Positions 25,427 to 34,783 of a stretch of 64,000 bases of DNA are shown one piece after another. Every line of letters begins with the position of its first letter. The stretch's first letter is position 1. The position numbers and the translations under genes are program-made. The notes under the pieces are model-generated. The model did no database searches, was not told where the DNA came from, and worked only from the letters and a program-made list of their open reading frames with translations. The DNA lies in the NCBI GenBank assembly GCA_035461175.1, contig DATHVR010000030.1, forward strand, positions 1 to 64,000. Reading direction: 5' to 3'. Source of the stretch: DATHVR01 sp035461175 (GTDB taxonomy: Bacteria; Actinomycetota; Acidimicrobiia; Spongiisociales; ZC4RG35).

Positions 25427-26638
25427 GTGGCGGTGAACCTACCGGGCGACTTCCGGGTCCGGTCCCTGACCGGGGCGGTCTACGTCCCCTCGCTGCTCTT
25501 CGCCATCGGCCAAGGCGCCGCCATTCCGATGCTGCCGCTGCTCGCCCTCGATCTGGGGCTGTCGGTGCCGTTGGCCGGGGTGATTGTGGCTGCCCGAGCT
25601 TTCGGCACTCTGCTCTTCGATGTGCCCGCCGGCGTCCTGGTCGCCCGCCTGGGCGAGAAACCGACCATGCTGATCGGGACCGGGCTCCTGGTCGGGGCCG
25701 CCATTGGGGTGGGGGCAGGCCCTTCGCCTTGGATGCTGGCGGTGCTGGTCGTGGTGATGGGGGCGGCCTCTTCGATCTGGCACCTCGCCCGGCTCACGTA
25801 TGCCGCCGAGGTCACCCCACCCGCCCACCGGGGACGGGTGATGTCGATGCTGGGTGGGTTGGGACGGATCGGGTCGGTGCTCGGGCCTCTCGCCGGCGGC
25901 GCCGCCGTCGAGTTCCTCGGTCTGGCGGCCGCCTTCTACCTCCAGGCCGCCTTCGCCGTGGTCGCCTTCCTGACTCTGGCCGTCCGCACCGAGGCGCTGG
26001 ATCACGCCGTCGCAGTGCCGCCGCGACTGACCCGGCACCTGTTGCGCCACGTCGCAGGCGAGAAGCGTCTGATGTCGACCGTGGCCGTGGTGTCGGTGGT
26101 GATCCAGGTTTTGCGCTCCGCCCGGGAGGCGTATATCCCCCTGTGGGGAGATGCCATCGCGCTGTCGGCGGGCCAGATCGCCCTCGTCTTCGCAGTGATG
26201 TCGGCGGCGGAAGTCGCCACCTTCTACCCGGCCGGGGTCCTCAGTGACCGCCTGGGCAGGAAGTGGTCGGCGATCCCCTGCATGGCCCTGCTCTCGGTGG
26301 GCATCGCCCTGGTGCCGCTCACACAGTCCCTGGTCCCGCTGGTCGGAGCCGCCATCGTCATCGGGATCGGCAATGGCCTGGGAGCTGGAATCCAGATGAC
26401 GCTGGGGTCGGACCTCGCCCCGGCCGACGCCCGGGCTCCGTTCCTCGGCATGTGGCGGCTCGGCGCCGATGCCGGGGGAGTGGCCGGCCCTTCGATCATC
26501 GCCGGGGCGGCGTCGGCGGTTGGTCTCGCCTTCGCCGCCTTTCTCCTGACGGGGGTGGGAGCAGCCGGCATCGTCGTGATGGCCGCTTTCGTGCCCGAGA
26601 CCCTCCAACAGAGGGCCCGGGGCGACCAGCCAGGCTAG
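25427..26638 (+). CDS. MFS transporter
   Basis: 403 residues with 12 predicted helices. GVLVARLGEKPTMLIG is the MFS motif A between helices 2 and 3, repeated in weaker form as GVLSDRLGRKWSAIP between helices 8 and 9. Helices include LLVGAAIGVGAGPSPWMLAV, VVAFLTLAV and AAFLLTGVGAAGIVVMAAFV. Probably a drug or metabolite exporter; substrate unknown. GTG start at 25427 (a second GTG lies two codons on). Its stop overlaps that of the convergent GrpB-like gene. Confidence 0.87.
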   Translation: MAVNLPGDFRVRSLTGAVYVPSLLFAIGQGAAIPMLPLLALDLGLSVPLAGVIVAARAFGTLLFDVPAGVLVARLGEKPTMLIGTGLLVGAAIGVGAGPSPWMLAVLVVVMGAASSIWHLARLTYAAEVTPPAHRGRVMSMLGGLGRIGSVLGPLAGGAAVEFLGLAAAFYLQAAFAVVAFLTLAVRTEALDHAVAVPPRLTRHLLRHVAGEKRLMSTVAVVSVVIQVLRSAREAYIPLWGDAIALSAGQIALVFAVMSAAEVATFYPAGVLSDRLGRKWSAIPCMALLSVGIALVPLTQSLVPLVGAAIVIGIGNGLGAGIQMTLGSDLAPADARAPFLGMWRLGADAGGVAGPSIIAGAASAVGLAFAAFLLTGVGAAGIVVMAAFVPETLQQRARGDQPG

Positions 26639-27169
26639 GCGCGGTTGGCGTCGCGGATCCGGGACCTCTCGCCGGCGTCGATCCCGGCGGCCGCCAGTAT
26701 CTCGGCCAGTACATCGGACTTGGCCTCGACGTATTCGCCGATGTCGGAAGTCCCGTTCCGCCAGGCCGAGTTTCAGTCGGCCATAACGGTCCCGCAGGTC
26801 GGGTCGGGAACGGAGCACCGCCCGCCCGAGATGATTGCGAAGGGCCAGGCTGTCGGCCACCGTGACGTAGACGTTGCGGCGCACCCCGTCGTCGGGCGGA
26901 GTCATTGCCTGTCTGTCCTCGATCCCCAGGTCTCCCAGGTGGCGGTAGCCCACCGCCTCCAGCGCCCGTATCGCCTCGGGCACCCGCTCGGCGGCGACGA
27001 CGACATCGACGTCGATCACCGGTTTGGCGGCCAGCCCGGGGACCGAGGTGCTGCCGACGTGCTGGATCGCCAGGACCACGACGCCGTTCAGGGCGTCGCC
27101 GAGCTGAGCCCGCATCGCTTCGAACCGTTCTGCCCAGCCCGGGTCATTGGGAACCACCTCGATGCGCAT
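26635..27169 (-). pseudogene. GrpB-family protein, frameshifted near C-terminus
   Basis: ATG 27169 begins a GrpB/UPF0157 protein (MRIEVVPNDPGWAERFEAMR, AIQHVGSTSVPGLAAKPVID, RRNVYVTVADSLALRNHL). The nucleotidyltransferase motif GSTSVPGL...DVDVVV is intact. At RDF the frame breaks near 26755. One base over, DIGEYVEAKSDVLAEILAAA followed by GIDAGERSRIRDANRA completes the family's C-terminus and ends at TAG 26635-26637. So the only lesion is a small indel in the last quarter: a recent inactivation or a sequence error. Confidence 0.75.
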
Positions 27170-27373
27170 CGGACGAGTCTGCCCGCTCTCCCGCCGTCCG
27201 ACCAAAGCGTTTTGTGGGCCGGATATGGCATTTGGAGGCACAGTTCCGACCCATAGAACGGTCGCTGGTGAGAAAAATCTGGTGGAGGTGTCGATTTCGG
27301 CGACGTCCGTTCGTCTAGAAGGTGAGCGAGCACCCCGGTACCGTGCCGGGGGCTGACCAGAGAGGAGACGCTC

Positions 27374-27727
27374 ATGAGCCAGTACCTACTGTCGGTATGG
27401 GGTGACCCGGCCGAGCTGGAGCAGGTTCCGCCCGAAATGATGGAACAGGCATACGCCGACGTCGACAAGTTCAACACCAAGTTGCAGGACCAGGGGGCGT
27501 GGGTCTTCGCCGGTGGCCTCCACACCCCCGACACCGCCACGGTGGTCCGTAAGGGTGAGGACGGGGAGGTGCTGGTCACCGACGGCCCCTTCGCCGAGGC
27601 GAAAGAACAGATCGGCGGCTTCTGGATCATCGAGGCCGAAGACCTGGACGCCGCCCTGGCGTGGGCTCGCGAGGCGACCGTGGCCTGCCAGGCCCCGGTG
27701 GAGGTGCGCCCGTTCCAGGAAGAGTGA
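27374..27727 (+). CDS. YCII/DGPF-domain protein, ECF42 partner
   Basis: 117 residues: SQYLLSVWGDPAELEQVPPE, GAWVFAGGLHTPDTATVVRK, EVLVTDGPFAEAKEQIGGFW (the D-G-P-F-x-E-x-K-E signature) and IIEAEDLDAALAWAREATVA. DGPF proteins are nearly always encoded beside ECF42 sigma factors, as here (8 bp gap). Their biochemical role is unknown; they may modulate the sigma factor or belong to its regulon. GAGAGGAGA is the ribosome-binding site. Confidence 0.92.
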   Translation: MSQYLLSVWGDPAELEQVPPEMMEQAYADVDKFNTKLQDQGAWVFAGGLHTPDTATVVRKGEDGEVLVTDGPFAEAKEQIGGFWIIEAEDLDAALAWAREATVACQAPVEVRPFQEE

Positions 27728-27735
27728 ACTGAGGT

Positions 27736-28953
27736 ATGCCCGGCTTCGACGCGACCCAGATCGAAGCGGTTTTCCGGGAGGAGTCGGGACGGGCGGTGGC
27801 GATCCTGGCCCGCCGATGCGGCGACATATCCCTCGCCGAGGAGGCGGTCCAGGACGCCTTCGCCGAGGCCGTTGAGCGCTGGCCACGATCGGGAATCCCG
27901 CCCAGTCCGGCCGGATGGATCATCACCACGGCGCGCAACCGCGCCATCGACCGGATCCGGCGGGAATCCACCCGAGAGTCGCGTCAGGCCGAGGCGGCCC
28001 TCCTGTTGGGCCCAGAAGACGAAAGCGACTCCGGCCCGATGATCGACGATCGGCTTCGGCTGCTGTTCACGTGCTGCCACCCGGCGCTGTCTTCGGAGGC
28101 GCGGGTGGCCCTCACCCTGCGGCTCCTGGGAGGGCTGCAGACACCGGAGATCGCCCGGGCTTTCCTGGTCCCCGAGTCCACTATGGCCCAGCGCCTGGTG
28201 CGGGCGAAGAAGAAGATCCGGGCCGCCAACATCCCCTACCGGGTCCCGGACGAGGCCGAACTCCCCGACCGATTGGTGGCGGTCCTCGCCGTCGTCTACC
28301 TGATCTCCAACGAGGGCCACATCGCCACCTCCGGGGAGGAGCTCACCCGTGACGATCTCGCCGCCGAAGCGATTCGGCTGGGTCGGTTGCTGGTCGAGTT
28401 GATGCCCGACGAGCCGGAAGCGGTCGGTCTGCTGGCGCTGATGCTTCTGACCCAGGCCCGTCGTCCGGCGCGGGTAAGCGATGACGGCACTCTGGTGGCG
28501 CTGGCCGACCAGAAGCGATCGTTGTGGGACCGGAAGATGATCGCCGAGGCCCACGCCCTGGTCCGGGCCTGCCTCCGACGCAACCATCCCGGTCCGTATC
28601 AGATCCAGGCGGCCATCGCCGCCGTGCATGCCGACGCCCGCTCGGCCGGGGCGACCGATTGGGGGCAGATCGTGTCCCTCTACGACCAGCTGCTGGTATT
28701 CAGCGACTCGCCGGTGGTCAGGCTCAATCGCGCCGTGGCCGTGGCCGAGTTGGATGGCCCGGAGCCGGCCTTGGCCGCGCTCGACCCGCTCCCTCTCGAT
28801 CGCTACCACCTCTACCACGCCACCAGGGCCTCCTTGCTCGAGCGATTGGGCCGCCAGCGGGAGGCCGCCGCGGCGTACTCGCGGGCGCTGGAGCTCACCA
28901 CCAATCAGGCCGAGATCGACCATCTCGAGCAGAAACGAAGCCGGTTGGTCTAG
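27736..28953 (+). CDS. ECF42-type RNA polymerase sigma factor
   Basis: 405 residues. Sigma region 2 ([20 protein letters not shown], then [11 protein letters not shown]) and region 4 ([27 protein letters not shown]) lie in residues ~10-165. A C-terminal extension of ~230 residues contains TPR-like helices ([52 protein letters not shown]), characteristic of ECF42. The extension replaces a separate anti-sigma factor in this group. Co-transcribed with the DGPF gene. No anti-sigma gene is adjacent. Confidence 0.93.
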   Translation: MPGFDATQIEAVFREESGRAVAILARRCGDISLAEEAVQDAFAEAVERWPRSGIPPSPAGWIITTARNRAIDRIRRESTRESRQAEAALLLGPEDESDSGPMIDDRLRLLFTCCHPALSSEARVALTLRLLGGLQTPEIARAFLVPESTMAQRLVRAKKKIRAANIPYRVPDEAELPDRLVAVLAVVYLISNEGHIATSGEELTRDDLAAEAIRLGRLLVELMPDEPEAVGLLALMLLTQARRPARVSDDGTLVALADQKRSLWDRKMIAEAHALVRACLRRNHPGPYQIQAAIAAVHADARSAGATDWGQIVSLYDQLLVFSDSPVVRLNRAVAVAELDGPEPALAALDPLPLDRYHLYHATRASLLERLGRQREAAAAYSRALELTTNQAEIDHLEQKRSRLV

Positions 28954-29867
28954 CCCGACCGCGGCCGGGTCACGGCTCCCCGGGTCTGGACCAGAAGGAC
29001 TCCCAGCGATACCAGCACGATGCCGGAAATTTCGCCCGAGCCCAGCGGCTCGCGCAGAAAGATCCAGGCGAGAAGGGCGATCTGGATCAGCATGGTGTTG
29101 TTGATGGCAGACGACTCCACAGCGGACAGATCGCGCAGGGAGTAGTTCCACATCGTGAAGGCCAGGGCAGTGTTGAACACCGCCAGCCATGCGATGATCA
29201 GGGCCGCCCGCCACGAGATCTCGGGGATGCCCTCCACCACCAGGCCGGTGACGATCAATGCCACGGCTCCGATCCCCATGCTCATCACGGTCACCACGGT
29301 CGGGGCCACGGTGGCCGTTCGATTGATCTGACGTCCCATCAGAGCGGCGGCGACGTTTGCCAGCAATCCGATCAGCGCCGCCACCATCCCCGCGGTCGTC
29401 GCTCCGAGATCGCCCGAGAAGTACAGCCAGGCTCCCGCCACCACGGCCAGCGCCCCGACCACCTGCCGGCCTGAGGGGTGCTCGCCCAGTGTCCTGGCGC
29501 CCAGACCGGCCACCAACAGCGGCGACAGGGACAAGACCAGGCTGGTGGTGGCGGCGGGCTGATTGTCGATGGCCACGAACTGGGCTCCCTGGGTGACCGC
29601 GTAGAAGACCAGACCCAACCCCCCGACCCGGGCCAGAGTCGACCGGTCGAGGCTGCGAATCGAACCTCGCGCCGCGGGTTTCGACGCCAGCCAGGCGGCG
29701 AGCACGACGGTGGCCAACCCGTAGCGGAGGGCGGCAAAGGTGAGCGGCTCCAGCGCCTCGTCGTCGAGGCCCCATCGGATCAGAACCCACGACGAGCTCC
29801 AGAGGAAGGTGACGGCCAGGGCCGCAGTGAGGGCACGGCTGTGGGACGGGTTGATCCGATCGGGCAT
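28950..29867 (-). CDS. EamA/DMT-family transporter
   Basis: 305 residues with ten helices arranged as two EamA repeats: [56 protein letters not shown], then [20 protein letters not shown] and [20 protein letters not shown]. The conserved Pro/Glu of the last loop (REPLG) is present. Substrate unknown (often metabolites or amino acids). Its TAG stop overlaps the stop of the convergent sigma gene within CTAG. Confidence 0.9.
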   Translation of the reverse strand: MPDRINPSHSRALTAALAVTFLWSSSWVLIRWGLDDEALEPLTFAALRYGLATVVLAAWLASKPAARGSIRSLDRSTLARVGGLGLVFYAVTQGAQFVAIDNQPAATTSLVLSLSPLLVAGLGARTLGEHPSGRQVVGALAVVAGAWLYFSGDLGATTAGMVAALIGLLANVAAALMGRQINRTATVAPTVVTVMSMGIGAVALIVTGLVVEGIPEISWRAALIIAWLAVFNTALAFTMWNYSLRDLSAVESSAINNTMLIQIALLAWIFLREPLGSGEISGIVLVSLGVLLVQTRGAVTRPRSG

Positions 29868-30046
29868 GATCTGCGTCCTCCACCGTCGCTGTCACCCGGG
29901 GGTCGTCTTGCTTTCCGGGCGTGCCTGGCCGCCGTAGATGCCGGGCCCGAGTGCTTCCGAAGACTATGCGGGCGAGCGGAAGAGTACGCTTCAGGCATGA
30001 ACCTCCGCCTCACGTCGATTGTGTCCCTTCCATCAGGAAGGCTGTG

Positions 30047-30364
30047 ATGGAGGCACCGCTGGATCCGGAGCCGCAGCTGGAAGTGAGCTGGGAGGACGCG
30101 CCCGGGATCCGGAGGGTAAAGATCGCCGGCGAGATCGATCTGGTCTGTGTCGAGGAACTGGCGGCGGCACTCGAGGCCGACCGTTCCCGGCTGGTGGTCG
30201 ACCTGACCGAAGTCTCGTTTCTCGATCTGACCGGTCTCCGCTGCCTGACCGACGCCGCCGCCGACTGCGAGGTGACGTTGATCCCGAGTTCGACGGTCCG
30301 GCGGCTGCTGGAAATCACCGATACGACCGGATACTTCGTGCTATCAGGGTTTGAAAAACCCTGA
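30047..30364 (+). CDS. STAS-domain anti-sigma factor antagonist
   Basis: 105 residues from ATG 30047, preceded by AGGAAGG. The frame is open further upstream but the extra N-terminus is not protein-like. IRRVKIAGEIDLVCVEELAA and SRLVVDLTEVSFLDLTGLRC are the STAS strands. The phosphorylation position falls at FLDLTGLR, where many antagonists have D-S-S/T-G; here Thr is the likely phospho-acceptor. Adjacent to a HATPase gene, so together a partner-switching module. Confidence 0.85.
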   Translation: MEAPLDPEPQLEVSWEDAPGIRRVKIAGEIDLVCVEELAAALEADRSRLVVDLTEVSFLDLTGLRCLTDAAADCEVTLIPSSTVRRLLEITDTTGYFVLSGFEKP

Positions 30365-30385
30365 TGCTGGGAAGCTGACACTCGA

Positions 30386-30760
30386 ATGCCCTCGTCGACC
30401 GCGCCAAATGCCTCAAGAGACTTTCCTCCCGAACCCCGATCCGCCCGCCATGTTCGGGCTTTTGTGAGGTCGACACTCACCGACGTTCCGGACCTCGATG
30501 ACATCGTCCTCGCCGCCTCGGAGCTGGCGGCCAACGTGATCCGGCACGCGAGGACCGACTTCACGGTGGAGATCCGCCTTCAATCCGATGGTGGAATCCG
30601 GCTGGAGGTGTCGGACGGTTCTTCGGTGCTGCCTGCGATCAAGGATCTGACCCAGTCTTACCGTGGGCTACGGATGGTCGAGTCGCTTTCGCGCGACTGG
30701 GGATACGAGGCCACCGACACCGGCAAGACGGTCTGGGTCGAGTTCAGCCCGCCGGACTGA
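30386..30760 (+). CDS. anti-sigma regulatory ATP-binding kinase (RsbW-like)
   Basis: 124 residues of the HATPase_c_2 fold: FPPEPRSARHVRAFVRSTLT, DDIVLAASELAANVIRHART (N-box with the Mg2+-binding Asn), RLEVSDGSSVLPAI (G1 box D-x-G) and GLRMVESLSRDWGYEATDTG (G2 region). It would phosphorylate the STAS partner encoded 21 bp upstream and sequester a sigma factor. The 3' end overlaps the convergent VOC gene by 17 bp. Confidence 0.87.
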   Translation: MPSSTAPNASRDFPPEPRSARHVRAFVRSTLTDVPDLDDIVLAASELAANVIRHARTDFTVEIRLQSDGGIRLEVSDGSSVLPAIKDLTQSYRGLRMVESLSRDWGYEATDTGKTVWVEFSPPD

Positions 30761-31181
30761 TCGTCTCGGCGGAGTATCCGACCTCCTGAAGCACCCAGGT
30801 GTTGCCGTCGGGATCGACGATGTCGGCGAAGGATTCGTAGTTCCCGCGCTCGGGATGCGGGCCGGGCGCCCAGTCCGAGTCAGGTCCCATGTGTTTGATC
30901 TCGCCCACCTCCACCCCGCGGCTCACCAGCTCGGAGCGAGCTGCCTCGATGTCGCTCACCACCAGATACAGCCCCCGGTACGAGCCCGGCTGGGCGTCGG
31001 TTATCCCCACTCCGAAGGTGATCGAGCAGGAAGAACCGGGCGGCGTCAATTGGACGACGCGGAACGCATCGCCCGCCTGGTGGTCGACGTCGAGGTGGAA
31101 CCCCATCTTTTCCTCATAGAACTGCTTGGCCCGGTCGACGTCGCTGACGGGGAGCAGGACCAGTTCGAGGCGGTATTCCAT
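30744..31181 (-). CDS. VOC-family protein
   Basis: 145 residues from ATG 31181, with TTCTTCTCC upstream read as GGAGAAGAA on the coding strand. YRLELVLLPVSDVDRAKQFY and EEKMGFHLDVDHQAGD form the first module; GLYLVVSDIEAARSELVSRG and YESFADIVDPDGNTWVLQEV the second. The terminal F-x-D-P-D-G-N-x-W motif is typical of glyoxalase-like proteins. Substrate unknown. Confidence 0.88.
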   Translation of the reverse strand: MEYRLELVLLPVSDVDRAKQFYEEKMGFHLDVDHQAGDAFRVVQLTPPGSSCSITFGVGITDAQPGSYRGLYLVVSDIEAARSELVSRGVEVGEIKHMGPDSDWAPGPHPERGNYESFADIVDPDGNTWVLQEVGYSAETISPAG

Positions 31182-31292
31182 TTCTTCTCCTTCTTCGACC
31201 AATCGTTACAGACCGGGTCTGGTCCCGGAACTCATCGGTACCAGCCATGTTGGCCCGTCCCGGCGAGCGCCGTCGGGTTAGGGTCGGTTTCC

Positions 31293-32816
31293 GTGGATCG
31301 CTTGCGGGTGGCCGAACTCTGCGCCTCGACCTCGTTGTTCACCGACCTGGGGACGGGACAGCCCCAGGAGCATGGGCTGGCCACCTGTCTCGTGGCGATG
31401 CGCCTGGCCGACGCAGTCGGAGTGGGAGTCGAGACCGCCCGGGCGACCTTCTACACCTCGCTACTTCGCTTCATCGGCTGCACAGCCGACGCTCACATGG
31501 CGGCCGAGACGGGCGGCGACGAGATCCGGCTCTTTGCCCGGGCTGCTCCCGTCTTCATGGGCTCGATGAGAGAAGAGATGGCGCGGATGCTGCCTCTGAT
31601 GGCCGAGAGCGATTCGATCCCTCACCGTCTGAAGGCGTTGGTGGCCATGCTCGCCGACCCGGCTTCGAAGGATCGACTGCTCGAAGCCCACTGCGAGGTG
31701 GCGACGCGACTGGCGACACGGATCGGGCTGGGCCGGGCGGTGATCGACTCGTTGGATGCGGCTTATGCCCGCTGGGATGGACGCGGGTTCCCGTCGGGAC
31801 TGGCCGGGGAGGAAATCCCGGTTCCCATCCGGATCGCCATCGTCGCCCGCGACATCGAGCTGTGGGCGCGAGATGAGGGAGAAACCTCCGCCCGCCAGGT
31901 GTTGGAGCGCCGACGGGGGAGGGCCTACGCCCCCGAGGTGGTCGACGCCGCCCTGGAGACCGGGATCCATCATCTGCGCGCCCACGATGGGGCGCTGTGG
32001 GATCAGGTCCTGGCGCTGGAGCCGACGCCGTGGGAGACGCTGACCGGCCCCGAGATCGATCGCGGCCTGGAGGCGCTGGGCGACTTCGCCGAACTGAAGT
32101 CCCCGATGGTGGCCGGGCGCTGGCGGCGGGTGCGAGATCTGCTCGGCGCGCTTGACGACGAGTTCGCTCCCGGGGAGCGGCGGATCATGGAGCGAGCGGC
32201 GACCGTGTTCGACGTGGGGATAGTGGGCGTCCCGGTTCGCATCTGGGAGGCGGCCGAGCCCGGAACGGCGGGGTGGGAGCTGATCCGTCTCCATCCCCTG
32301 TGGACCCGTCGCGCTCTGGAGCACTGCACCGGGATGGAACCGGTGGCGGTGACGGCGGGACTCCACCACGAGCGCCAGGACGGCAGCGGCTACCCGGGCG
32401 GGATCCGCGGTGACCTCGACCGGGTAGCGGGACGGCTGGCGGCAGCCGTCCTGTACGACGAACTGACCGGCGGGAGTCCCGGCAAGGAGCCCGCGTCGCC
32501 GGCGGAGGCGGCGGAGCAGATGAGCGAATTGGCCTCGGCGGGATGCCTGCCCACCGAGGCTGTGGCAAGAGTGCTGGCCGCGGCGGGGCAGGGTCACCAG
32601 ATCGAGATCGATCGCCCGGCCGGCCTGACCGAGCGCGAGGTCGACGTGCTCCGTCTTCTCGCCAACGGGATGACCAACCGCCAGATCGCAACCGCACTGG
32701 GTATCTCGGCGAAGACGGTCGGCACTCACGTCGAACACATCTACGCCAAGGCCGGTGTCCGGACGCGGGCGGCGGCCACCCTGTTCGCGATCGAGGAGCG
32801 AGTGGTGGTCCGGTGA
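31293..32816 (+). CDS. HD-GYP-like protein fused to LuxR-type HTH
   Basis: 507 residues. The N-terminal ~440 residues contain two HD-type halves: a first with ARWDGRGFPSGLAGEEIPVP (~residue 160) and a second with HHERQDGSGYPGGIRGD (~355), the HD-GYP signature H-H-E-R-x-D-G-x-G-Y-P. The last ~65 residues are a LuxR HTH (LTEREVDVLRLLANGMTNRQ, IATALGISAKTVGTHVEHIY). There is no receiver domain. Start GTG 31293 is chosen because TAGGGT (31279-31284) is 8 nt upstream and the preceding frame is antisense to the VOC gene. Probably a transcription factor sensing or degrading a nucleotide such as c-di-GMP. Confidence 0.82.
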   Translation: MDRLRVAELCASTSLFTDLGTGQPQEHGLATCLVAMRLADAVGVGVETARATFYTSLLRFIGCTADAHMAAETGGDEIRLFARAAPVFMGSMREEMARMLPLMAESDSIPHRLKALVAMLADPASKDRLLEAHCEVATRLATRIGLGRAVIDSLDAAYARWDGRGFPSGLAGEEIPVPIRIAIVARDIELWARDEGETSARQVLERRRGRAYAPEVVDAALETGIHHLRAHDGALWDQVLALEPTPWETLTGPEIDRGLEALGDFAELKSPMVAGRWRRVRDLLGALDDEFAPGERRIMERAATVFDVGIVGVPVRIWEAAEPGTAGWELIRLHPLWTRRALEHCTGMEPVAVTAGLHHERQDGSGYPGGIRGDLDRVAGRLAAAVLYDELTGGSPGKEPASPAEAAEQMSELASAGCLPTEAVARVLAAAGQGHQIEIDRPAGLTEREVDVLRLLANGMTNRQIATALGISAKTVGTHVEHIYAKAGVRTRAAATLFAIEERVVVR

Positions 32817-32851
32817 TCGGGTGAATGCCCGCTGGAATCCGGGTGAGGGCC

Positions 32852-32904
32852 GCGTTCTCGAGAGAGTTTTGTACCGCCCTGGTACAGCCGAACCTCAGGT
32901 TCGG
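32852..32904. repeat. dispersed palindromic repeat, family B copy 1
   Basis: A 53-bp element made of a CTCGAG-containing head, palindrome TGTACC-N5-GGTACA and palindrome CCGAACCT-C-AGGTTCGG. It occurs again at 48507-48560 (inverted) and 48588-48633 (direct). This copy lies between two convergent gene ends, 35 bp past the LuxR-fusion stop and 2 bp before the HAD gene's stop. Confidence 0.75.
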
Positions 32905-32906
32905 AT

Positions 32907-33683
32907 TCAGACCAGGTCGATGAGGTCGGCGATCGAGTCGACGATCCGGCTGGGTTGGTAGGGGAAGCGGGCCACCTCCTCGGCCCGGGTCGAGCCGGTC
33001 AGGACCAGGAAGGTGCGCAGGCCCGCCTCGATCCCGGCGACGACGTCGGTGTCCATTCGGTCTCCCACCATGGCCGTCGTCTCCGAGTGGGCACCGATCC
33101 GGTTGAGGGCGCCGCGAAACATCATCGGGTTGGGCTTTCCGACGAAATACGGGTCCTGGCCGGTGGCGCGGGTGATCAGTGCCGCCACCGAGCCGGTGGC
33201 GGGGATCGGCCCTTCGGGGGAAGGTCCAGTGGCGTCGGGGTTGGTGGCGATGAACCGGGCCCCTTCCTCGATATGTCGGATCGCCTCGGTGATCGCCTCG
33301 AACGAATAGGTGCGGGTCTCTCCCAGCACCACGAAGTCCGGTGTCTTGTCGGTCAGGGTGAAGCCCGCCTCGTGCAGGGCGGTGGTGAGTCCGGCTTCGC
33401 CGATCACGAAGGCCGACGCTCCCGGCATCTGGTCGGCCAGAAACTGGGCGGTGGCGAGAGCCGAGGTCCAGATGTGATCCTCGGACACCGTCAGGCCGGC
33501 GTATCCGAGTCGGGCCGACAGGTCGCGCTGGGTGAAGATGGAGTTGTTGGTGAGGATCAGGAAGGGCCGACCGCGTTCGGTGAGCCGGGTGAGGAACTCG
33601 GCGGCGCCGGGGATCGGGGTGCCCTCACGGACCAGGACTCCGTCCATGTCGGTCAGCCAGGTCTCGATGGGGGTCTCGTCCAC
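32907..33683 (-). CDS. HAD-IIA family phosphatase (NagD-like)
   Basis: 258 residues. WLTDMDGVLVREGTPIPGAA is motif I (D-x-D-G-V), with D12 nucleophile and D14. RPFLILTNNSIFTQRDL is motif II, YFVGKPNPMMFRGALNRIG carries the motif III Lys (K-P), and TTAMVGDRMDTDVVAGIEAG the motif IV Asp pair. A C2-type cap lies between motifs II and III. Members dephosphorylate sugar phosphates, nucleotides or glycerol phosphate. Confidence 0.92.
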   Translation of the reverse strand: MDETPIETWLTDMDGVLVREGTPIPGAAEFLTRLTERGRPFLILTNNSIFTQRDLSARLGYAGLTVSEDHIWTSALATAQFLADQMPGASAFVIGEAGLTTALHEAGFTLTDKTPDFVVLGETRTYSFEAITEAIRHIEEGARFIATNPDATGPSPEGPIPATGSVAALITRATGQDPYFVGKPNPMMFRGALNRIGAHSETTAMVGDRMDTDVVAGIEAGLRTFLVLTGSTRAEEVARFPYQPSRIVDSIADLIDLV

Positions 33684-33782
33684 GGCCGCCAGGCTACCCC
33701 GTACCTGCGGTGCCGAGCCAGGACTCGGTGGGGGCTTCGAAGCTGCCCAACAGTCGAACGGCTCCCTCGGGAACCTACACGG

Positions 33783-34574
33783 TTACTGGGTCACCTCGGT
33801 CGCGATCGCCCGCAATCGAGTGGCGAGAGAGGCTTGGCCGTCGATGGTCACCTCGTCGCCGGCGGCCCGTCCCCACAGCCAGCGATCGAGGGTCCAGGCC
33901 GGTGCCCGCACGGTGCAATCGGGTCGCGCCGTGTCGGATTCCAGCACGGCGGCGTCGAGATCGTAGGTGTTGCCGGACTGGGGAGAAGTGCCCCGGAACC
34001 TACCGAAGCGGAGCAGCCAGCGGCCGTCGAAGTCGGCGGTCTCCAGCCCGAGGGTCGCCGGCTCGGGATCGAACTCTCCCCACGATGGGCTGCCACCGAT
34101 CATGACGTTCAAGATCTCGTCGACACCGTCGGCGGCGATTCGGGGCTCCACGGAGCGGATGTCGGCACCGGCGGTCAGCTCAGCGTCGACACGGTGGATC
34201 AAGGCTTCATGAGCTTGTCTTCGGCGGATGAAGCCGACGGTCTGATCCTCCGTCCACGTCCAGGCCTCTTCCCCATCCTCCGCGTCGGCCAATGCCGTTC
34301 GGAGCGCCCGGTGAGCCGCGTCGAAGAATTCGAGGGTCTGCTTGCGGTCGCCGGGACGCACCGGGGAGTCGATCGAGTCGGGTCCTGCCGGGCGCCGGCC
34401 CACGACCTCTGCCCAGAATCTCTGCACCTCGGCCAAATGCCAGAGAAGGTCATCGGCCGACCACTGATCGCATGTCGGCACGGTGCGGTCGGCGCCGGCG
34501 TATTCGATCACTTCCCGGAATCGGTCGCTCTCGACGGCTAGAACCCGATCGAGCTCGGTTGGAGCAGGTGACAT
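33783..34574 (-). CDS. maleylpyruvate isomerase/DinB_2-type mycothiol-dependent protein
   Basis: 263 residues. The N-terminal four-helix metal-binding domain shows VPTCDQWSADDLLWHLAEVQ (first His) and RRQAHEALIHRVDAELTAGA (H-E-x-x-x-H), the metal triad of the MDMPI_N family. The C-terminal domain (RAPAWTLDRWLWGRAAGDEV, IDGQASLATRLRAIATEVTQ) is the SCP-2/MDMPI_C-like part. Proteins of this family use mycothiol, supporting an actinobacterial origin. Substrate unknown. Confidence 0.88.
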   Translation of the reverse strand: MSPAPTELDRVLAVESDRFREVIEYAGADRTVPTCDQWSADDLLWHLAEVQRFWAEVVGRRPAGPDSIDSPVRPGDRKQTLEFFDAAHRALRTALADAEDGEEAWTWTEDQTVGFIRRRQAHEALIHRVDAELTAGADIRSVEPRIAADGVDEILNVMIGGSPSWGEFDPEPATLGLETADFDGRWLLRFGRFRGTSPQSGNTYDLDAAVLESDTARPDCTVRAPAWTLDRWLWGRAAGDEVTIDGQASLATRLRAIATEVTQ

Positions 34575-34783
34575 TGGATCCGGAATCTAGGCGCCCGGCC
34601 CCTGCGATGTCGCCATGTCGCCCGGAATTCTCTGCTGCCGAGTCGGGTTGGAGGACGGCTCTCCCGCCAGGCTAACCCGGGACCGACACGACCAAAATTG
34701 GCCACCGCCCCAATTGAACCCGTGACAAGTGGCCTGGTTGCGACCACCATGTAGGAACGCCCCCTATCAAGGAGCAACAAGAT

